Assembly (NCBI RefSeq): GCF_018388445.1
Contig: NZ_CP074405.1
Location: forward strand, 2,356,001-2,420,000
DNA: 64,000 nt
DNA from: Cellulomonas wangleii
GTDB taxonomy: Bacteria > Actinomycetota > Actinomycetes > Actinomycetales > Cellulomonadaceae
Direction of reading: 5' to 3'
In this document: positions 49,415 through 59,924 of the stretch, in pieces
Layout: every line of letters begins with the position of its first letter
Numbering within the stretch: the stretch's first letter is position 1
Notes under the pieces: generated by a model
Databases searched by the model: none
What the model was told of the DNA's origin: nothing
Seen by the model: only the letters and a program-made list of their open reading frames with translations
Position numbers and translations under genes: made by a program

Positions 49415-50500
49415 GTGCCCCCGACTACGCTGCCGACTGTGCGCACACGACTCACGGACCTGGCCGAGCAGGCCGGGGTCAGCACCGCCACCGTGTCGCG
49501 CGTGCTCAACGGCAAGCCCGGCGTCTCCGCCCAGGCACGCCAGGCCGTGCTGACGGCCCTGGACATGCTCGGCTACGAGCGGCCCGAGAAGCTGCGCATG
49601 CGCTCCGCCGGCCTCGTCGGGCTCATCGTCCCCGAGCTGTCCAACCCCGTCTTCCCCGCCTTCGCCCAGGTCATCGAGACCATGCTCAGCGACCGCGGGT
49701 ACACCCCGCTGCTGTGCACCCAGTCCCCCGGCGGCACCACGGAGGACCAGTACGTCGAGCTGCTGCTGGACCACGGCGTGGACGGCATCGTCTTCGTGTC
49801 CGGCCTGCATGCCGACACCGCGGCCAGCAAGGACCGGTACCACCGCCTGCGCGGCCGGGGTGTCCCCCTGGTGCTGGTCAACGGGTACGCCGAGGGCGTC
49901 GACGCCCCAGCCGTGTCGACCGACGACACCGCCGCGATGGATCAGGCGCTGCGTCACCTGCACTCCCTCGGTCACCGCGCGATCGGGCTGGCCGTCGGGC
50001 CTACGCGGTTCGTCCCTTCGCAGCGTAAGCGCGACGCCTTCGCCACGCTCATCGAGCAGCGCCTGGGCGTCACCGACCCCGAGGCCCACGTCGTGTCCAC
50101 CCTGTTCACCGTGGAGGGCGGCCGGGCGGCAGCGACCCAGCTGTTCGAGTCCGGGCACACCGCCGTGGTGTGCGGATCGGACCTCATGGCGCTCGGTGCC
50201 GTGCGCGCCGCCCGCTCCCTGGGGCTGCGCGTGCCCGAGGACGTGTCCGTCGTCGGGTTCGACGACTCGCCGCTGATCGCGTTCACCGACCCGCCGCTGA
50301 CGACCGTCCGGCAGCCCGTGCCCGCGATGGGGCACGCGGCCGTCTCGGCGCTCGTCGCCGAGATCACCGGGAGCGCGGCCCCGCGCACCGAGATGCTGTT
50401 CCACCCCGAGCTGGTCGTGCGCGGGTCGACGGGCACCGCGCCCGCGAGCGCCCCGCCCGCCACGGACGACACCGGCGCCGTCGCGTCCGCCGCACGCTGA
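49415..50500 (+). CDS. LacI-family transcriptional regulator
   Basis: Probable repressor of the maltose operon (MalR role). 361 residues. N-terminal helix-turn-helix LTDLAEQAGVSTATVSRVLN (about 12-31) with the hinge helix (EKLRMRSAGLVGLIVPE), then a periplasmic-binding-type core: LSDRGYTPLLCTQ, HGVDGIVFVSG, DDTAAMDQALRHLHSLGH, VCGSDLMALGAVRAARSLGL and VVGFDDSPLIAFTDPPLTTV. The GTG at 49415 follows GAGGAGG by 5 bases. Divergent from malE; the shared region carries fitting operators, which points to auto- and cross-regulation. The inducer is not known; maltose or trehalose-type sugars fit. Confidence 0.92.
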   Translation: MPPTTLPTVRTRLTDLAEQAGVSTATVSRVLNGKPGVSAQARQAVLTALDMLGYERPEKLRMRSAGLVGLIVPELSNPVFPAFAQVIETMLSDRGYTPLLCTQSPGGTTEDQYVELLLDHGVDGIVFVSGLHADTAASKDRYHRLRGRGVPLVLVNGYAEGVDAPAVSTDDTAAMDQALRHLHSLGHRAIGLAVGPTRFVPSQRKRDAFATLIEQRLGVTDPEAHVVSTLFTVEGGRAAATQLFESGHTAVVCGSDLMALGAVRAARSLGLRVPEDVSVVGFDDSPLIAFTDPPLTTVRQPVPAMGHAAVSALVAEITGSAAPRTEMLFHPELVVRGSTGTAPASAPPATDDTGAVASAAR

Positions 50501-50604
50501 GCTGTCGCGCCCGCGGCCGGGCGCCCCCGCGCCTCCGCGCGCCCGCGGCCACCCGCACCACCTCCTCGTAGCACTGCTCCCCTGCCCCCTCAGGAAGGCC
50601 ATCC

Positions 50605-52320
50605 GTGACCCTCGCGGCACTCACCCCCGACCTCGTCGCACACCGGCCCGACACCCGCACCGAGTGGTGGCGCCACGCCGTGATCTACCAGGTCTACCCG
50701 CGCTCGTTCGCGGACGCCTCGGGCGACGGCATCGGCGACCTGCCGGGTGTGACGGCGCGTCTCGACCACCTCGTCGAGCTCGGGGTCGACGCGGTCTGGC
50801 TCTCGCCCTTCTACCGCTCGCCGCAGGCGGACGCCGGGTACGACGTGGCGGACTACCGGGACGTCGACCCGCTGTTCGGCACGCTCGCGGACGCCGATGC
50901 CCTCGTGGCCCGCGCCCACGAGCTGGGCCTGCGCGTGATCGTCGACCTCGTGCCGAACCACACGTCCGACGAGCACGCGTGGTTCCAGGCCGCGCTGGCG
51001 GCCGGCCCCGGGTCGCCCGAGCGGGCCCGCTACCACTTCCGCGACGGGAAGGGCGAGCACGGTGAGCTGCCCCCCAACAACTGGGAGTCGATCTTCGGCG
51101 GCCCCGCGTGGACGCGCACGACCGACCCCGACGGCACGCCCGGCCAGTGGTACCTGCACCTGTTCGACAGCAAGCAGCCGGATCTCGACTGGGACAACCC
51201 CGAGGTGCACGCGGAGTTCGCCGACGTGCTGCGATTCTGGCTCGACCGGGGTGTCGACGGCTTCCGCGTCGACGTCGCCCACGGCATGGTCAAGGCCCCC
51301 GGGCTGCCGGACTGGGACGGGCACGTCGCGATGATCGACGGCAGCGACGGGTCGCACGCCGTCGACGACGTGGACGGCTCGGGCAACCACGGCCCGATGT
51401 TCGACCAGGAGGGCGTGCACGAGATCTACCGCGCCTGGCGCCGCATCCTCGACACCTACGACGGCGACCGTGCCATGGTCACCGAGGCGTGGGTCGAGCC
51501 GCTGAGCCGCCTGGCGCGCTACGTGCGGCCCGACGAGGCGCACCAGTCGTTCAACTTCGCGTTCCTGGCCGCGGGGTGGCACGCGCCGTCGCTGCGCCGC
51601 GTCATCACCGCCTCGTACGAGGCCAACGACGCCGTCGGGGCGCCCACCACGTGGGTGCTGTCGAACCACGACGTCGTCCGGCACGCCTCGCGCATGGGGC
51701 TCGACGACCCGACCCACCGGCCGAACGGCATCGGCCACGGCGACGAGCAGCCGGACGCCGGGCTGGGCCTGCAGCGCGCGCGTGCGGCCTCGCTGCTCAT
51801 GCTCGGGCTGCCCGGCTCGGCGTACGTCTACCAGGGCGAGGAGCTCGGCCTGCCGGACCACACCGCGCTGGACGACGACCTGCGCGAGGACCCGGCGTTC
51901 TTCCGCACGGGCGGCGCCGAGCGCGGCCGCGACGGCTGCCGGGTGCCGCTGCCGTGGGAGGGCGACGCCCCCGGGCTCGGCTTCTCGCCGACCGGTGCGA
52001 CGTGGCTCCCGCAGCCCGCGGAGTGGGCCGACCTGGCGGTCGACCGCCAGCGCGGGCGCGAGGGCTCGACGTACGAGCTGTACCGGGCCGCGCTGCGGCT
52101 GCGTCGCGACGAGAACCTCGGCGCCGGCGGCCTGCAGTGGCTGGACTCCCCGGCCCGCGAGCACGTGCTGGCGTTCCGCAACGGCGGCGTGGTGGTGCTG
52201 GCCAACCTCGACGACGTCGACGTCGCGCTGCCCCTGGACGCCGAGGTGCTGCTGGCCTCCGGCCCGCTCGCCGACGGCGTGCTGCCGGCGGCGACGACGG
52301 CCTGGCTGCGCCTGCCCTGA
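50605..52320 (+). CDS. GH13 alpha-glucosidase/oligo-glucosidase
   Basis: Intracellular hydrolase of alpha-1,4 or alpha-1,6 glucosidic bonds, 571 residues, no signal peptide. GH13 regions: DLVPNHTSDEH (region I), GFRVDVAHGM (nucleophile Asp), AMVTEAWVE (acid Glu) and VLSNHDVVRH (third Asp). The N-terminus WWRHAVIYQVYPRSFADASGD is typical of the alpha-glucosidase/oligo-1,6-glucosidase subfamily. GTG at 50605 follows AGGAAGG. It is downstream of lacI on the same strand (104 bases) and would degrade sugars imported by MalEFG. Confidence 0.93.
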   Translation: MTLAALTPDLVAHRPDTRTEWWRHAVIYQVYPRSFADASGDGIGDLPGVTARLDHLVELGVDAVWLSPFYRSPQADAGYDVADYRDVDPLFGTLADADALVARAHELGLRVIVDLVPNHTSDEHAWFQAALAAGPGSPERARYHFRDGKGEHGELPPNNWESIFGGPAWTRTTDPDGTPGQWYLHLFDSKQPDLDWDNPEVHAEFADVLRFWLDRGVDGFRVDVAHGMVKAPGLPDWDGHVAMIDGSDGSHAVDDVDGSGNHGPMFDQEGVHEIYRAWRRILDTYDGDRAMVTEAWVEPLSRLARYVRPDEAHQSFNFAFLAAGWHAPSLRRVITASYEANDAVGAPTTWVLSNHDVVRHASRMGLDDPTHRPNGIGHGDEQPDAGLGLQRARAASLLMLGLPGSAYVYQGEELGLPDHTALDDDLREDPAFFRTGGAERGRDGCRVPLPWEGDAPGLGFSPTGATWLPQPAEWADLAVDRQRGREGSTYELYRAALRLRRDENLGAGGLQWLDSPAREHVLAFRNGGVVVLANLDDVDVALPLDAEVLLASGPLADGVLPAATTAWLRLP

Positions 52321-52365
52321 CGCACGCGCGCCACGGCCGCGGCGGCCGCCCGGGCCGTGCGCGCG

Positions 52366-53469
52366 TCAGGCGATGGTCGCTGCCACGGCGTTCTCGACGA
52401 CGGCCGGCAGGCCGCCCTCCCGTGCCCACGCACGCTGCTCGTCGGCGCCGGTCCCGCGCTGCCACAGCCGCGCCAGGAGGTCCTGCACCGTGGCGAGGTC
52501 GCCGCTGTCGACCAGCGCCGGGCGCAGGTGGTCGAGCATCTGCGCCACCGCGTCGCGCGCCGGCACGGGCGTCATGAAGGGCGGCAGCAGCAGGTCGCCC
52601 CCGAGGCCCGAGCGCGCCGCCCGCCACGTCGCGGCGCGCAACGGCTCGACCCGGTCGTGCGACGGCGGCACCCCGTCGACCGCCTGCCGCGAGGCCGTCT
52701 CCACCAGCGCGCGGCACAGCGCCGCCACCAGGACGGCGTCGTCGGCGCGCAGGCACACGTCGGCCACCCGGATCTCGACCGTCGGGTACCGCGGCGAGAG
52801 GCGGGCGTCGAAGTACATCATCGCCGGGTCGAGGGCGACGCCCGACGCGACGAGACCCGTGACGGCCCGCCGGTAGGCGTCGGCGGTGCGGAACGGCGCC
52901 GTGGGCCCCGCGGTGGGCCAGCGGTTCCACATCTGCGACCGGATCGAGGAGTACCCCGTGTCCTCACCGTGCCAGTACGGCGAGTTGACGCTCAGCGCGA
53001 GCAGCACCGGGAGCCACGGGCCGATGCGGTCGAGGACCGCGACGCCCTCGTCGTCGTCGGCCACCGAGACGTGCACGTGGCAGCCGCTGGTGAGCTGCTC
53101 GCGCACCGTCAGCGCGTACGCCTGCGCCATGGCCTCGTAGCGGGCACCGCGCGACAGCGTCGTCGGGCCGGACATCGGGGACGTCGCGACGGCGACGAGC
53201 CGACCGTCGGCCTGCAGCGCGGCCGCCGACGCCCGCGCACGCCCCTGCCGGACCTCGACCGCCAGCTCGTCGAGCTCGAGGCACGGGTGCGTGCCCGTCT
53301 CCACCTGCTGCTCCTGCAGCTCCTTCTCGAGGCCACCGCCCGGGGGCCCTTCGTCGGCGGCCTCCCCGCCGCCCTGCTCGTGGGCGCGCACCGCCGCCTC
53401 CGCCACACCGGTGGGCACGCCCTCGGCGTCCACCAGCAGGTACTCCTCCTCCACACCCATGGTCCGCAC
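52366..53469 (-). CDS. YbdK-type carboxylate-amine ligase (glutamate-cysteine ligase-like)
   Basis: ATP-grasp-like ligase of the GCS2 family, 367 residues; members form a gamma-glutamyl amide, and in actinomycetes some act in ergothioneine or related thiol pathways (EgtA is a larger relative). VRTMGVEEEYLLVDAEG is the family start, and SGCHVHVSVADDDEGVAVLD, NSPYWHGEDTGYSSIRSQMW and YFDARLSPRYPTVEIRVADV form the active site. A GTG at 53469, four codons before the usual MGVEEE, is chosen because CAGACT ends 7 bases before it. Substrate not determined. Confidence 0.88.
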   Translation of the reverse strand: MRTMGVEEEYLLVDAEGVPTGVAEAAVRAHEQGGGEAADEGPPGGGLEKELQEQQVETGTHPCLELDELAVEVRQGRARASAAALQADGRLVAVATSPMSGPTTLSRGARYEAMAQAYALTVREQLTSGCHVHVSVADDDEGVAVLDRIGPWLPVLLALSVNSPYWHGEDTGYSSIRSQMWNRWPTAGPTAPFRTADAYRRAVTGLVASGVALDPAMMYFDARLSPRYPTVEIRVADVCLRADDAVLVAALCRALVETASRQAVDGVPPSHDRVEPLRAATWRAARSGLGGDLLLPPFMTPVPARDAVAQMLDHLRPALVDSGDLATVQDLLARLWQRGTGADEQRAWAREGGLPAVVENAVAATIA

Positions 53470-53528
53470 GGGCTGCAGTCTGCAGGCCCTCGGGCGTCCG
53501 CGCGCGGCGAGACGGACGACCGGGTGCG

Positions 53529-54710
53529 TCAACCGCCCGAGACGGACAGCTCGGCCTCGTGCAGGTCACGACGGAAGTCGTCGGACAGCTCGCGGGAGTC
53601 GAGCCACCCGTACGGGAGGATCGGGCGCTTGGGCGAGCCCGCACGACCACGCGGCCCCTCGGCCGCGTCGCCGGGGTACGGCTGGTCGAGGTCGAGCCGC
53701 GCGAGCAGGTCGTCGAGCTCGGCCAGCGACGACACGAGCCCGAGCTGCGCGCGCAGCTCCCCGCCGACCACGTACCCCTTGAGGTACCACGCCATGTGCT
53801 TGCGCATCTCGCGCAGCGCCTTCGACTCCTCGCCGAAGTGGTCGACCATGAGCTCGGCGTGACGCCGCAGCACGCGGGCGACCTCACCGAGCGTCGGCCG
53901 CACGCGGGCGTCGGAGCCCGCGAAGGCCGCGGCGAGGTCGGCGAAGAGCCACGGCCGGCCCTGGCAGCCGCGCCCGACGACCACGCCGTCGCAGCCGGTG
54001 TGGGCGACCATCGCCAGGGCGTCCTCGGCCGACCAGATGTCGCCGTTGCCGAGCACGGGGATGTCCGTCACCGCCTGCTTGAGCGTCGCGATCGCGTCCC
54101 AGTCGGCCGTGCCGGAGTAGTAGTCGGCCGCGGTGCGCCCGTGCAGGGCCACGGCGGCGACGCCCGCGTCCTGCGCGGTCAGGCCCGCCTCGACGTACGT
54201 CAGGTGGTCCTCGTCGATGCCCTTGCGCATCTTGACGGTCACGGGCACGCCCGCGGGACGGGCCGCGTCGACGGCGGCCCGGACGATGGACGCGAACAGG
54301 TCCCGCTTCCAGGGCAGCACCGCTCCCCCGCCGCGACGGGTGACCTTGGGCACCGGGCAGCCGAAGTTGAGGTCGACGTGGTCGGCGCGGTCCTCCTCGA
54401 CGAGCAGGCGCACGGCCGCACCGACGGTGGCCGGGTCGACCCCGTACACCTGCACGGAGCGCGGCACCTCGTCCGGCTCGAACGCGATGATGCGGAACGA
54501 CTCCGGGCTGCGCTCGACCAGCGCGCGGCTCGTGAGCATCTCGGCGACGTACAGCCCGGCGCCGGACTCGCGGCACAGGCGACGGAACGCCGCGTTGGTG
54601 ACGCCGGCCATGGGCGCGAGCACGACCGGCGTGTCGACGGTGATCGGGCCGATCCGCAGCGGGGGGAGCACGGAGGCCGGGGAGTCGGGCGTCGTCTCGG
54701 TGGGCAGCAC
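53529..54710 (-). CDS. dusB: tRNA-dihydrouridine synthase
   Basis: FMN enzyme that reduces uridine to dihydrouridine in tRNA. 393 residues, TIM barrel. VVLAPMAGVTNAAFRRLCRE at the FMN site, HVDLNFGCPVPKVTRRGGGA with the catalytic Cys, VTVKMRKGIDEDHLTY, ALHGRTAADYYSGTADWD and VLGNGDIWSAEDALAM. The GTG at 54710 is supported by GACAAT 6 bases before it (a weak -10 box). The C-terminal helical RNA-binding domain is complete (HMAWYLKGYVVGGELRAQLG). Confidence 0.93.
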   Translation of the reverse strand: MLPTETTPDSPASVLPPLRIGPITVDTPVVLAPMAGVTNAAFRRLCRESGAGLYVAEMLTSRALVERSPESFRIIAFEPDEVPRSVQVYGVDPATVGAAVRLLVEEDRADHVDLNFGCPVPKVTRRGGGAVLPWKRDLFASIVRAAVDAARPAGVPVTVKMRKGIDEDHLTYVEAGLTAQDAGVAAVALHGRTAADYYSGTADWDAIATLKQAVTDIPVLGNGDIWSAEDALAMVAHTGCDGVVVGRGCQGRPWLFADLAAAFAGSDARVRPTLGEVARVLRRHAELMVDHFGEESKALREMRKHMAWYLKGYVVGGELRAQLGLVSSLAELDDLLARLDLDQPYPGDAAEGPRGRAGSPKRPILPYGWLDSRELSDDFRRDLHEAELSVSGG

Positions 54711-54716
54711 CCGACC

Positions 54717-54722
54717 ATTGTC
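54717..54722 (-). promoter_or_regulatory. -10-like box before dusB
   Basis: GACAAT on the minus strand ends 6 bases before the GTG at 54710. The same hexamer and spacing precede recO. Confidence 0.35.
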
Positions 54723-54829
54723 GCCCGCGGGCGACGGGCCGCGCCGCCGTGGGCGGGCCCGCACCGTCCGTACGGTCCGCACGGCTGCGCACGCGGGGGC
54801 GCACGCTGGGGCGCACGCGGGGCGCACGG

Positions 54830-54835
54830 TAGCGT
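54830..54835 (+). promoter_or_regulatory. -10 box before the small frames at 54842
   Basis: TAGCGT ends 6 bases before an ATG (54842) that opens an 11-codon frame. Confidence 0.45.
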
Positions 54836-54841
54836 CCGGGC

Positions 54842-54963
54842 ATGCCTCAGCGCCGCGTCCGGCAGCCGTCCGGGTGACCGCGCGCCCCGCCACGCAACCT
54901 GCGGTACCGGTCGTGCGTCTGACCGGTCGTGACGACGACGCGCGTGCACCAGCCACCCGGTGA
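54842..54963 (+). other. Two overlapping short frames upstream of the gene at 54960
   Basis: ATG at 54842 reads MPQRRVRQPSG and stops at 54877. A GTG at 54874 overlaps that stop and reads 29 residues, stopping at 54963, where GTG 54960 opens the larger frame. Chain of GTGA overlaps after a good promoter. This may be a translation cascade or the scar of frameshifts in one gene. Coding status uncertain. Confidence 0.35.
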
Positions 54964-55541
54964 TCCCGCCCCGGCCGACCGGACGGGCGAGTCGATCCCG
55001 GTGGGGCACCCGGACGAGCGTCCCGTTCGCGGCGGGCGACCCGGGGTCCGACGCGGGCGTCGCCTCGCTGGAGCTCGAGTGGGACGCGCAGGCCGACGTG
55101 CGCGACCACGGCCCGGGCAACGGCTACCCCTCGCAGGCGTCGACGTCCCTGGGGGTGCCGGGCGACGCGCTCGAGATCACGATGGGGGCGGTCCCGGCCT
55201 GGATGCCCGGAGCCCGGGTGGCGCTGACCTTCTCGTACGGCGTCCCCGACGCGGGCGGGGAGGTCCGCCACGTGGTCGAGCTCCCGACGTTCCCCGACCC
55301 CTCGGGCACCGGCGCGCAGCTCTACGCGGTGGCCGGCGACCCGTCGCTCCCCGACCTGACCGGGACCGTCCCGCGCGGCGGGTCCGTCTCGGGTGCGTCC
55401 TGGGTGGTGTTCGTCGGCGCCGACGGCTCGACCTACGTCAACGGGCTGCCCGTGACGCCCGGCCAGCTGGGCGTGTGGCTCGGCGGGCCGGCGGTGGACG
55501 AGGTCGTCGCGGAGCTGCGTGCGATGGGCGCCGCGCTCTGA
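54960..55541 (+). CDS. Hypothetical protein, possibly frameshifted at its 5' end
   Basis: 193 residues of unknown family. From about residue 20 the frame looks real: LELEWDAQADVRDHGPGNGY, then ALTFSYGVPDAGGEVRHVVE, ASWVVFVGADGSTYVNGLPV and GGPAVDEVVAELRAMGAAL, with alternating beta strands. The first 20 codons (IPPRPTGRASRSRWGTRTS) are Arg-rich and look like a shifted frame; the next frame over, from a GTG at 54929, reads DRTGESIPVGHPDERPVRGG, which is more protein-like. So a shift near 55000-55040 may have split one gene. It lies between dusB and glyS, both on the other strand. Confidence 0.5.
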   Translation: MIPPRPTGRASRSRWGTRTSVPFAAGDPGSDAGVASLELEWDAQADVRDHGPGNGYPSQASTSLGVPGDALEITMGAVPAWMPGARVALTFSYGVPDAGGEVRHVVELPTFPDPSGTGAQLYAVAGDPSLPDLTGTVPRGGSVSGASWVVFVGADGSTYVNGLPVTPGQLGVWLGGPAVDEVVAELRAMGAAL

Positions 55542-55612
55542 GGACGGACGACGTGCGCAGACCGCACATCTCGATCGCCAGGGGTGCGTCGTCCGCGGGT
55601 GGTGCGGGGACG

Positions 55613-55646
55613 ACGACGGCGGCCCTCCGGGGAGGACCGCCGTCGT
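55613..55646. terminator. Terminator between the hypothetical gene and glyS
   Basis: ACGACGGCGGCCCTC and GAGGACCGCCGTCGT pair with one mismatch around CGGG, between convergent genes. Confidence 0.7.
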
Positions 55647-55658
55647 GTCGTGCCGGCG

Positions 55659-57047
<1,389 letters not shown>

Positions 57048-57161
57048 GGTGGGTTTCTCCTGGGTCGAGGACGTCCGCGGCTGGGTGCCGCGGGGCACAG
57101 CAGCCCAGGTTATCGGTCGCCCGACCGGGCGCCGCACACGGTTTCCCGCCGCGCCGCTGTT

Positions 57162-57199
57162 TTGACAACGGTTCTCGACAGGATTGAGAATCGGTCTCA
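57162..57199 (+). promoter_or_regulatory. znuA promoter with two Zur-like boxes
   Basis: TTGACA (57162-57167), 18 bases, GAGAAT (57186-57191), then 7 bases to the ATG. TGACAACGGTTCTCG (57163-57177) and TGAGAATCGGTCTCA (57185-57199) resemble the actinobacterial Zur consensus (TGA-rich arms around AT). Their centres are 22 bases apart, about two DNA turns. Confidence 0.65.
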
Positions 57200-58164
57200 T
57201 GTCCCCGCACCACCGTCGCCCTGCCCTCCTCGCCGCGCTCGTCGCGCCCGTCCTCGCGCTGTCGGCCTGCGCGTCGACGTCGGGGGACGACGGGAAGGTG
57301 CACGCGCTGGCGTCCTTCTACCCCCTGCAGATGGTGCTCGAGGAGGTCGGGGGCGACCGGGTCGACGTCGACTCCCTGACCCCTCCCGGCGCCGAGCCGC
57401 ACGACGTCGAGCTGTCGCCCGCGCAGGTCGCCGCGCTCGACGCCGCGGACCTCGTCGTCCTCCAGTCCGGCTTCCAGCCCTCGGTCGACGACGCCGTCGC
57501 GCAGACCTCGCCCGAGCACGTCGTCGACGCGGCGGACCGGGCGGACCTCGACAGCGCCGCGACGCACGACGACGGGCACGCGGAGGACGGGCACTCCGAC
57601 GACGAGCACGCCGATGACGAGCACGCGGACGACGGGCACGACCACGACGGCCTCGACCCCCACTTCTGGCTCGACCCGACACGCCTGGCCGCCCTCGCCG
57701 GGCCGGTCGCCGACGCGCTGTCGGACATCGACCCCGACGGTGCAGCGACCTACCGGGCCAACGCCGACGCGCTCGTGGACCGTCTGACCGCCCTCGACGA
57801 GGAGTACGCCGCCGCCCTGGCCAGCTGCGAGCGCCGCGTCCTGGTCACCTCGCACGAGGCCTTCGGCTACCTCGCGGACCGCTACGGCCTGGAGCAGGTA
57901 GGCATCTCGGGCATCGACCCGGAGGCCGAGCCCTCCCCGGCGCGACTGCGGGAGGTCGGCGACGTCGTGCGCGACGAGGGTGTGACGACGATCTTCTTCG
58001 AGACGCTCGCGTCGCCCAAGGTCGCGCAGACCCTCGCCGCGGACCTCGGCGTCGAGGCGGCCGTGCTCGACCCGATCGAGGGTGTGACGGACGACTCGCA
58101 GGACTACTTCTCGATCGCCGAGGCCAACCTCGACGCCCTGCGCGTGGCATTGTCCTGCTCGTGA
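57199..58164 (+). CDS. znuA: Zinc-binding lipoprotein of ABC transporter
   Basis: Captures zinc (possibly manganese) outside the membrane. 321 residues. Signal peptide and lipobox LALSACAS, Cys24. Cluster A-I fold: [39 protein letters not shown] (metal His), [14 protein letters not shown] (second His), [20 protein letters not shown] (third His), [19 protein letters not shown]. Before DPHFWLDP is a His/Asp-rich loop ([20 protein letters not shown] and more), typical of zinc-specific members. ATG at 57199 sits 7 bases after a -10 box, leaderless. Zur-like boxes point to zinc repression. Its stop overlaps the znuC GTG. Confidence 0.94.
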   Translation: MSPHHRRPALLAALVAPVLALSACASTSGDDGKVHALASFYPLQMVLEEVGGDRVDVDSLTPPGAEPHDVELSPAQVAALDAADLVVLQSGFQPSVDDAVAQTSPEHVVDAADRADLDSAATHDDGHAEDGHSDDEHADDEHADDGHDHDGLDPHFWLDPTRLAALAGPVADALSDIDPDGAATYRANADALVDRLTALDEEYAAALASCERRVLVTSHEAFGYLADRYGLEQVGISGIDPEAEPSPARLREVGDVVRDEGVTTIFFETLASPKVAQTLAADLGVEAAVLDPIEGVTDDSQDYFSIAEANLDALRVALSCS

Positions 58165-58931
58165 ACGCGATCGAGGCCGCCGGCGTCCACGTGACCCTCG
58201 GCGGCCAGCCCATCGTCCGCGGCGTCGACCTGGCGGTGCCCACCGGCCAGGTGCTCGCACTGCTGGGCGCCAACGGGTCCGGCAAGTCGACGCTGGTCCG
58301 GGCGCTGCTGGGCGTCGTCCCGCACGTGTCGGGGACGATCCGGCTGCTCGGCGCACCGCTCGGGCCGGAGGTGAGCTGGGACCGCGTCGGGTACGTGCCG
58401 CAGCGGATGGCCGCGGCCGGGGGCGTGCCCACCACGGCCCTCGAGGTCGTCGTCTCGGGGATGCTGCACGGCCGTCGGCTGCGCCCGCCCCGCGACCGGC
58501 GACCGCGGGCGCTCGCCGCGCTCGACGCGCTCGGGGTCGCGCACCTGCGGGACCGCCGGGTGCAAGAGCTGTCCGGCGGCCAGCAGCAGCGCGTGCTCAT
58601 CGCGCGCGCCCTGGTGCGCGAGCCCCGGCTCCTGGTGCTCGACGAGCCCACGTCCGGCATCGACCTGCCCACGCAGCGCACGTTCGTCGACACGTTGTCC
58701 CGGCTGCGGGACACGGGGACCACCGTCGTCGTGGTCCTGCACGAGATCGGCCCGTTCGCCCCGCTCATCGACCGCTCGGTCGTGCTGCGGCACGGGCGGG
58801 TCGTGCACGACGGCCCACCGCCGCCCGCCCGCGGGGAGCACGGCGAGGCCGGCCACGACCACACGCACCCGCACGCCGACCCCGAGCCGCCCACCGACGG
58901 CCCCGACCTGACGCTGGAGATGACGCCGTGA
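58161..58931 (+). CDS. znuC: Zinc ABC transporter ATP-binding protein
   Basis: ATPase of the zinc transporter, 256 residues. Walker A LLGANGSGKSTLVRALL, Q-loop VGYVPQRM, signature LSGGQQQRVLIARALVRE, Walker B LLVLDEPTSGID, switch His in VVVVLHEIGPFAP. The last 40 residues carry a His-rich tail (HGEAGHDHTHPHADPE), an uncommon place for metal-binding residues but seen in ZnuC. GTG overlaps the znuA stop; the stop overlaps the znuB GTG. Confidence 0.95.
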   Translation: MNAIEAAGVHVTLGGQPIVRGVDLAVPTGQVLALLGANGSGKSTLVRALLGVVPHVSGTIRLLGAPLGPEVSWDRVGYVPQRMAAAGGVPTTALEVVVSGMLHGRRLRPPRDRRPRALAALDALGVAHLRDRRVQELSGGQQQRVLIARALVREPRLLVLDEPTSGIDLPTQRTFVDTLSRLRDTGTTVVVVLHEIGPFAPLIDRSVVLRHGRVVHDGPPPPARGEHGEAGHDHTHPHADPEPPTDGPDLTLEMTP

Positions 58932-59893
58932 CCGGGTGGGAGCAGGTGGTCACGCTGCTGGCCTCGCCGCTGATGCAGCGTGCGCTCCTCGCGGCCGTCC
59001 TCGTCGGTGCGGCGGCACCCGTCGTGGGCACGTTCCTCGTCCAGCGCCGCATGGCGCTCATGGGTGACGGCATCGGGCACGTCGCGCTCACGGGGGTGGC
59101 CCTCGGCTGGCTCGTGGGCAGCTGGGCTGCGGTCTCCCCCGTCGACGCCCTCGCGGTGCCCGGTGCGGTCGTCGCCGCGCTCGTCGGGTCCGTCGTCATC
59201 GAGCTGGTCCGCGAGCGCGGCCGCACCAGCGGCGACCTGGCCCTCGCGATCATGTTCTACGGCGGCATCGCCGGCGGGGTGCTGCTCATCAAGGTCGCCG
59301 GCGGTACCAACGCGAACCTCATGAGCTACCTGTTCGGGTCGATCTCCACGGTGTCGACGGGCGACCTGTGGTGGACCGCGGCGCTGGCGGTGCTCGTCCT
59401 GGTGGTCGGGGTCGGCCTGCGCTGGGCGCTGTTCGCGGTGAGCCACGACGAGGAGTTCGCGCGCGCCAGCGGGCTGCCCGTGCGGGCGCTGTCGATGGTC
59501 GTCGCCGCGCTCGCCGCGCTGACGGTCACGATCTCGATGCGCGTCGTGGGGCTGCTGCTGGTCAGCGCCCTGATGATCGTGCCGGTGGCGGTGGCCCAGA
59601 TCCTGTCGCGGTCGTTCGGGCGCACGATGCTGCTCGCGAGCGGCATCGGGGTCACGGTGAGCGTCGTGGGCCTGCTGATCACCTACTGGAACGACGTGCC
59701 GCCGGGCGCGACGATCGTCGTGCTCGCGATCGTCCTGTACGCGGCCGCGGCGGTCGCGCACCCCCTGGTGGCCCGCCGTCGGGCTGCCGGGCGCGACCCG
59801 CACCCGGACGTGTCGGACGACGTCCTCGTGCCCGCGACGGACCCGGCCTGCGCGCCGGAGACGTCCCGCGGGACCGGGACCACCGGCCGGTGA
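58928..59893 (+). CDS. znuB: Zinc ABC transporter permease
   Basis: Membrane part of the zinc transporter, 321 residues with about 8-9 membrane segments. ABC-3 family: AAPVVGTFLVQRRMALMGDG, IGHVALTGVALGWLVG, FYGGIAGGVLLIKVAGGTNA, LMSYLFGSISTVSTGDLW and RVVGLLLVSALMIVPVAVAQ. The hydrophilic C-terminus (ATDPACAPETSRGTG) is non-conserved. GTG at 58928 overlaps the znuC stop, so translation of znuA-C-B is coupled. Confidence 0.95.
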   Translation: MTGWEQVVTLLASPLMQRALLAAVLVGAAAPVVGTFLVQRRMALMGDGIGHVALTGVALGWLVGSWAAVSPVDALAVPGAVVAALVGSVVIELVRERGRTSGDLALAIMFYGGIAGGVLLIKVAGGTNANLMSYLFGSISTVSTGDLWWTAALAVLVLVVGVGLRWALFAVSHDEEFARASGLPVRALSMVVAALAALTVTISMRVVGLLLVSALMIVPVAVAQILSRSFGRTMLLASGIGVTVSVVGLLITYWNDVPPGATIVVLAIVLYAAAAVAHPLVARRRAAGRDPHPDVSDDVLVPATDPACAPETSRGTGTTGR

Positions 59894-59912
59894 GGCGGCC
59901 CGACGCCGGACG

Positions 59913-59918
59913 TACGAT
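59913..59918 (+). promoter_or_regulatory. -10 box of the DedA gene, leaderless start
   Basis: TACGAT ends 6 bases before the ATG at 59925. Confidence 0.5.
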
Positions 59919-59924
59919 CGAACG

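Noticed and set aside
50164..50574. Arg-rich frames at the end of lacI
   Set aside because: They overlap a clear LacI core in another frame and show no family sequence.
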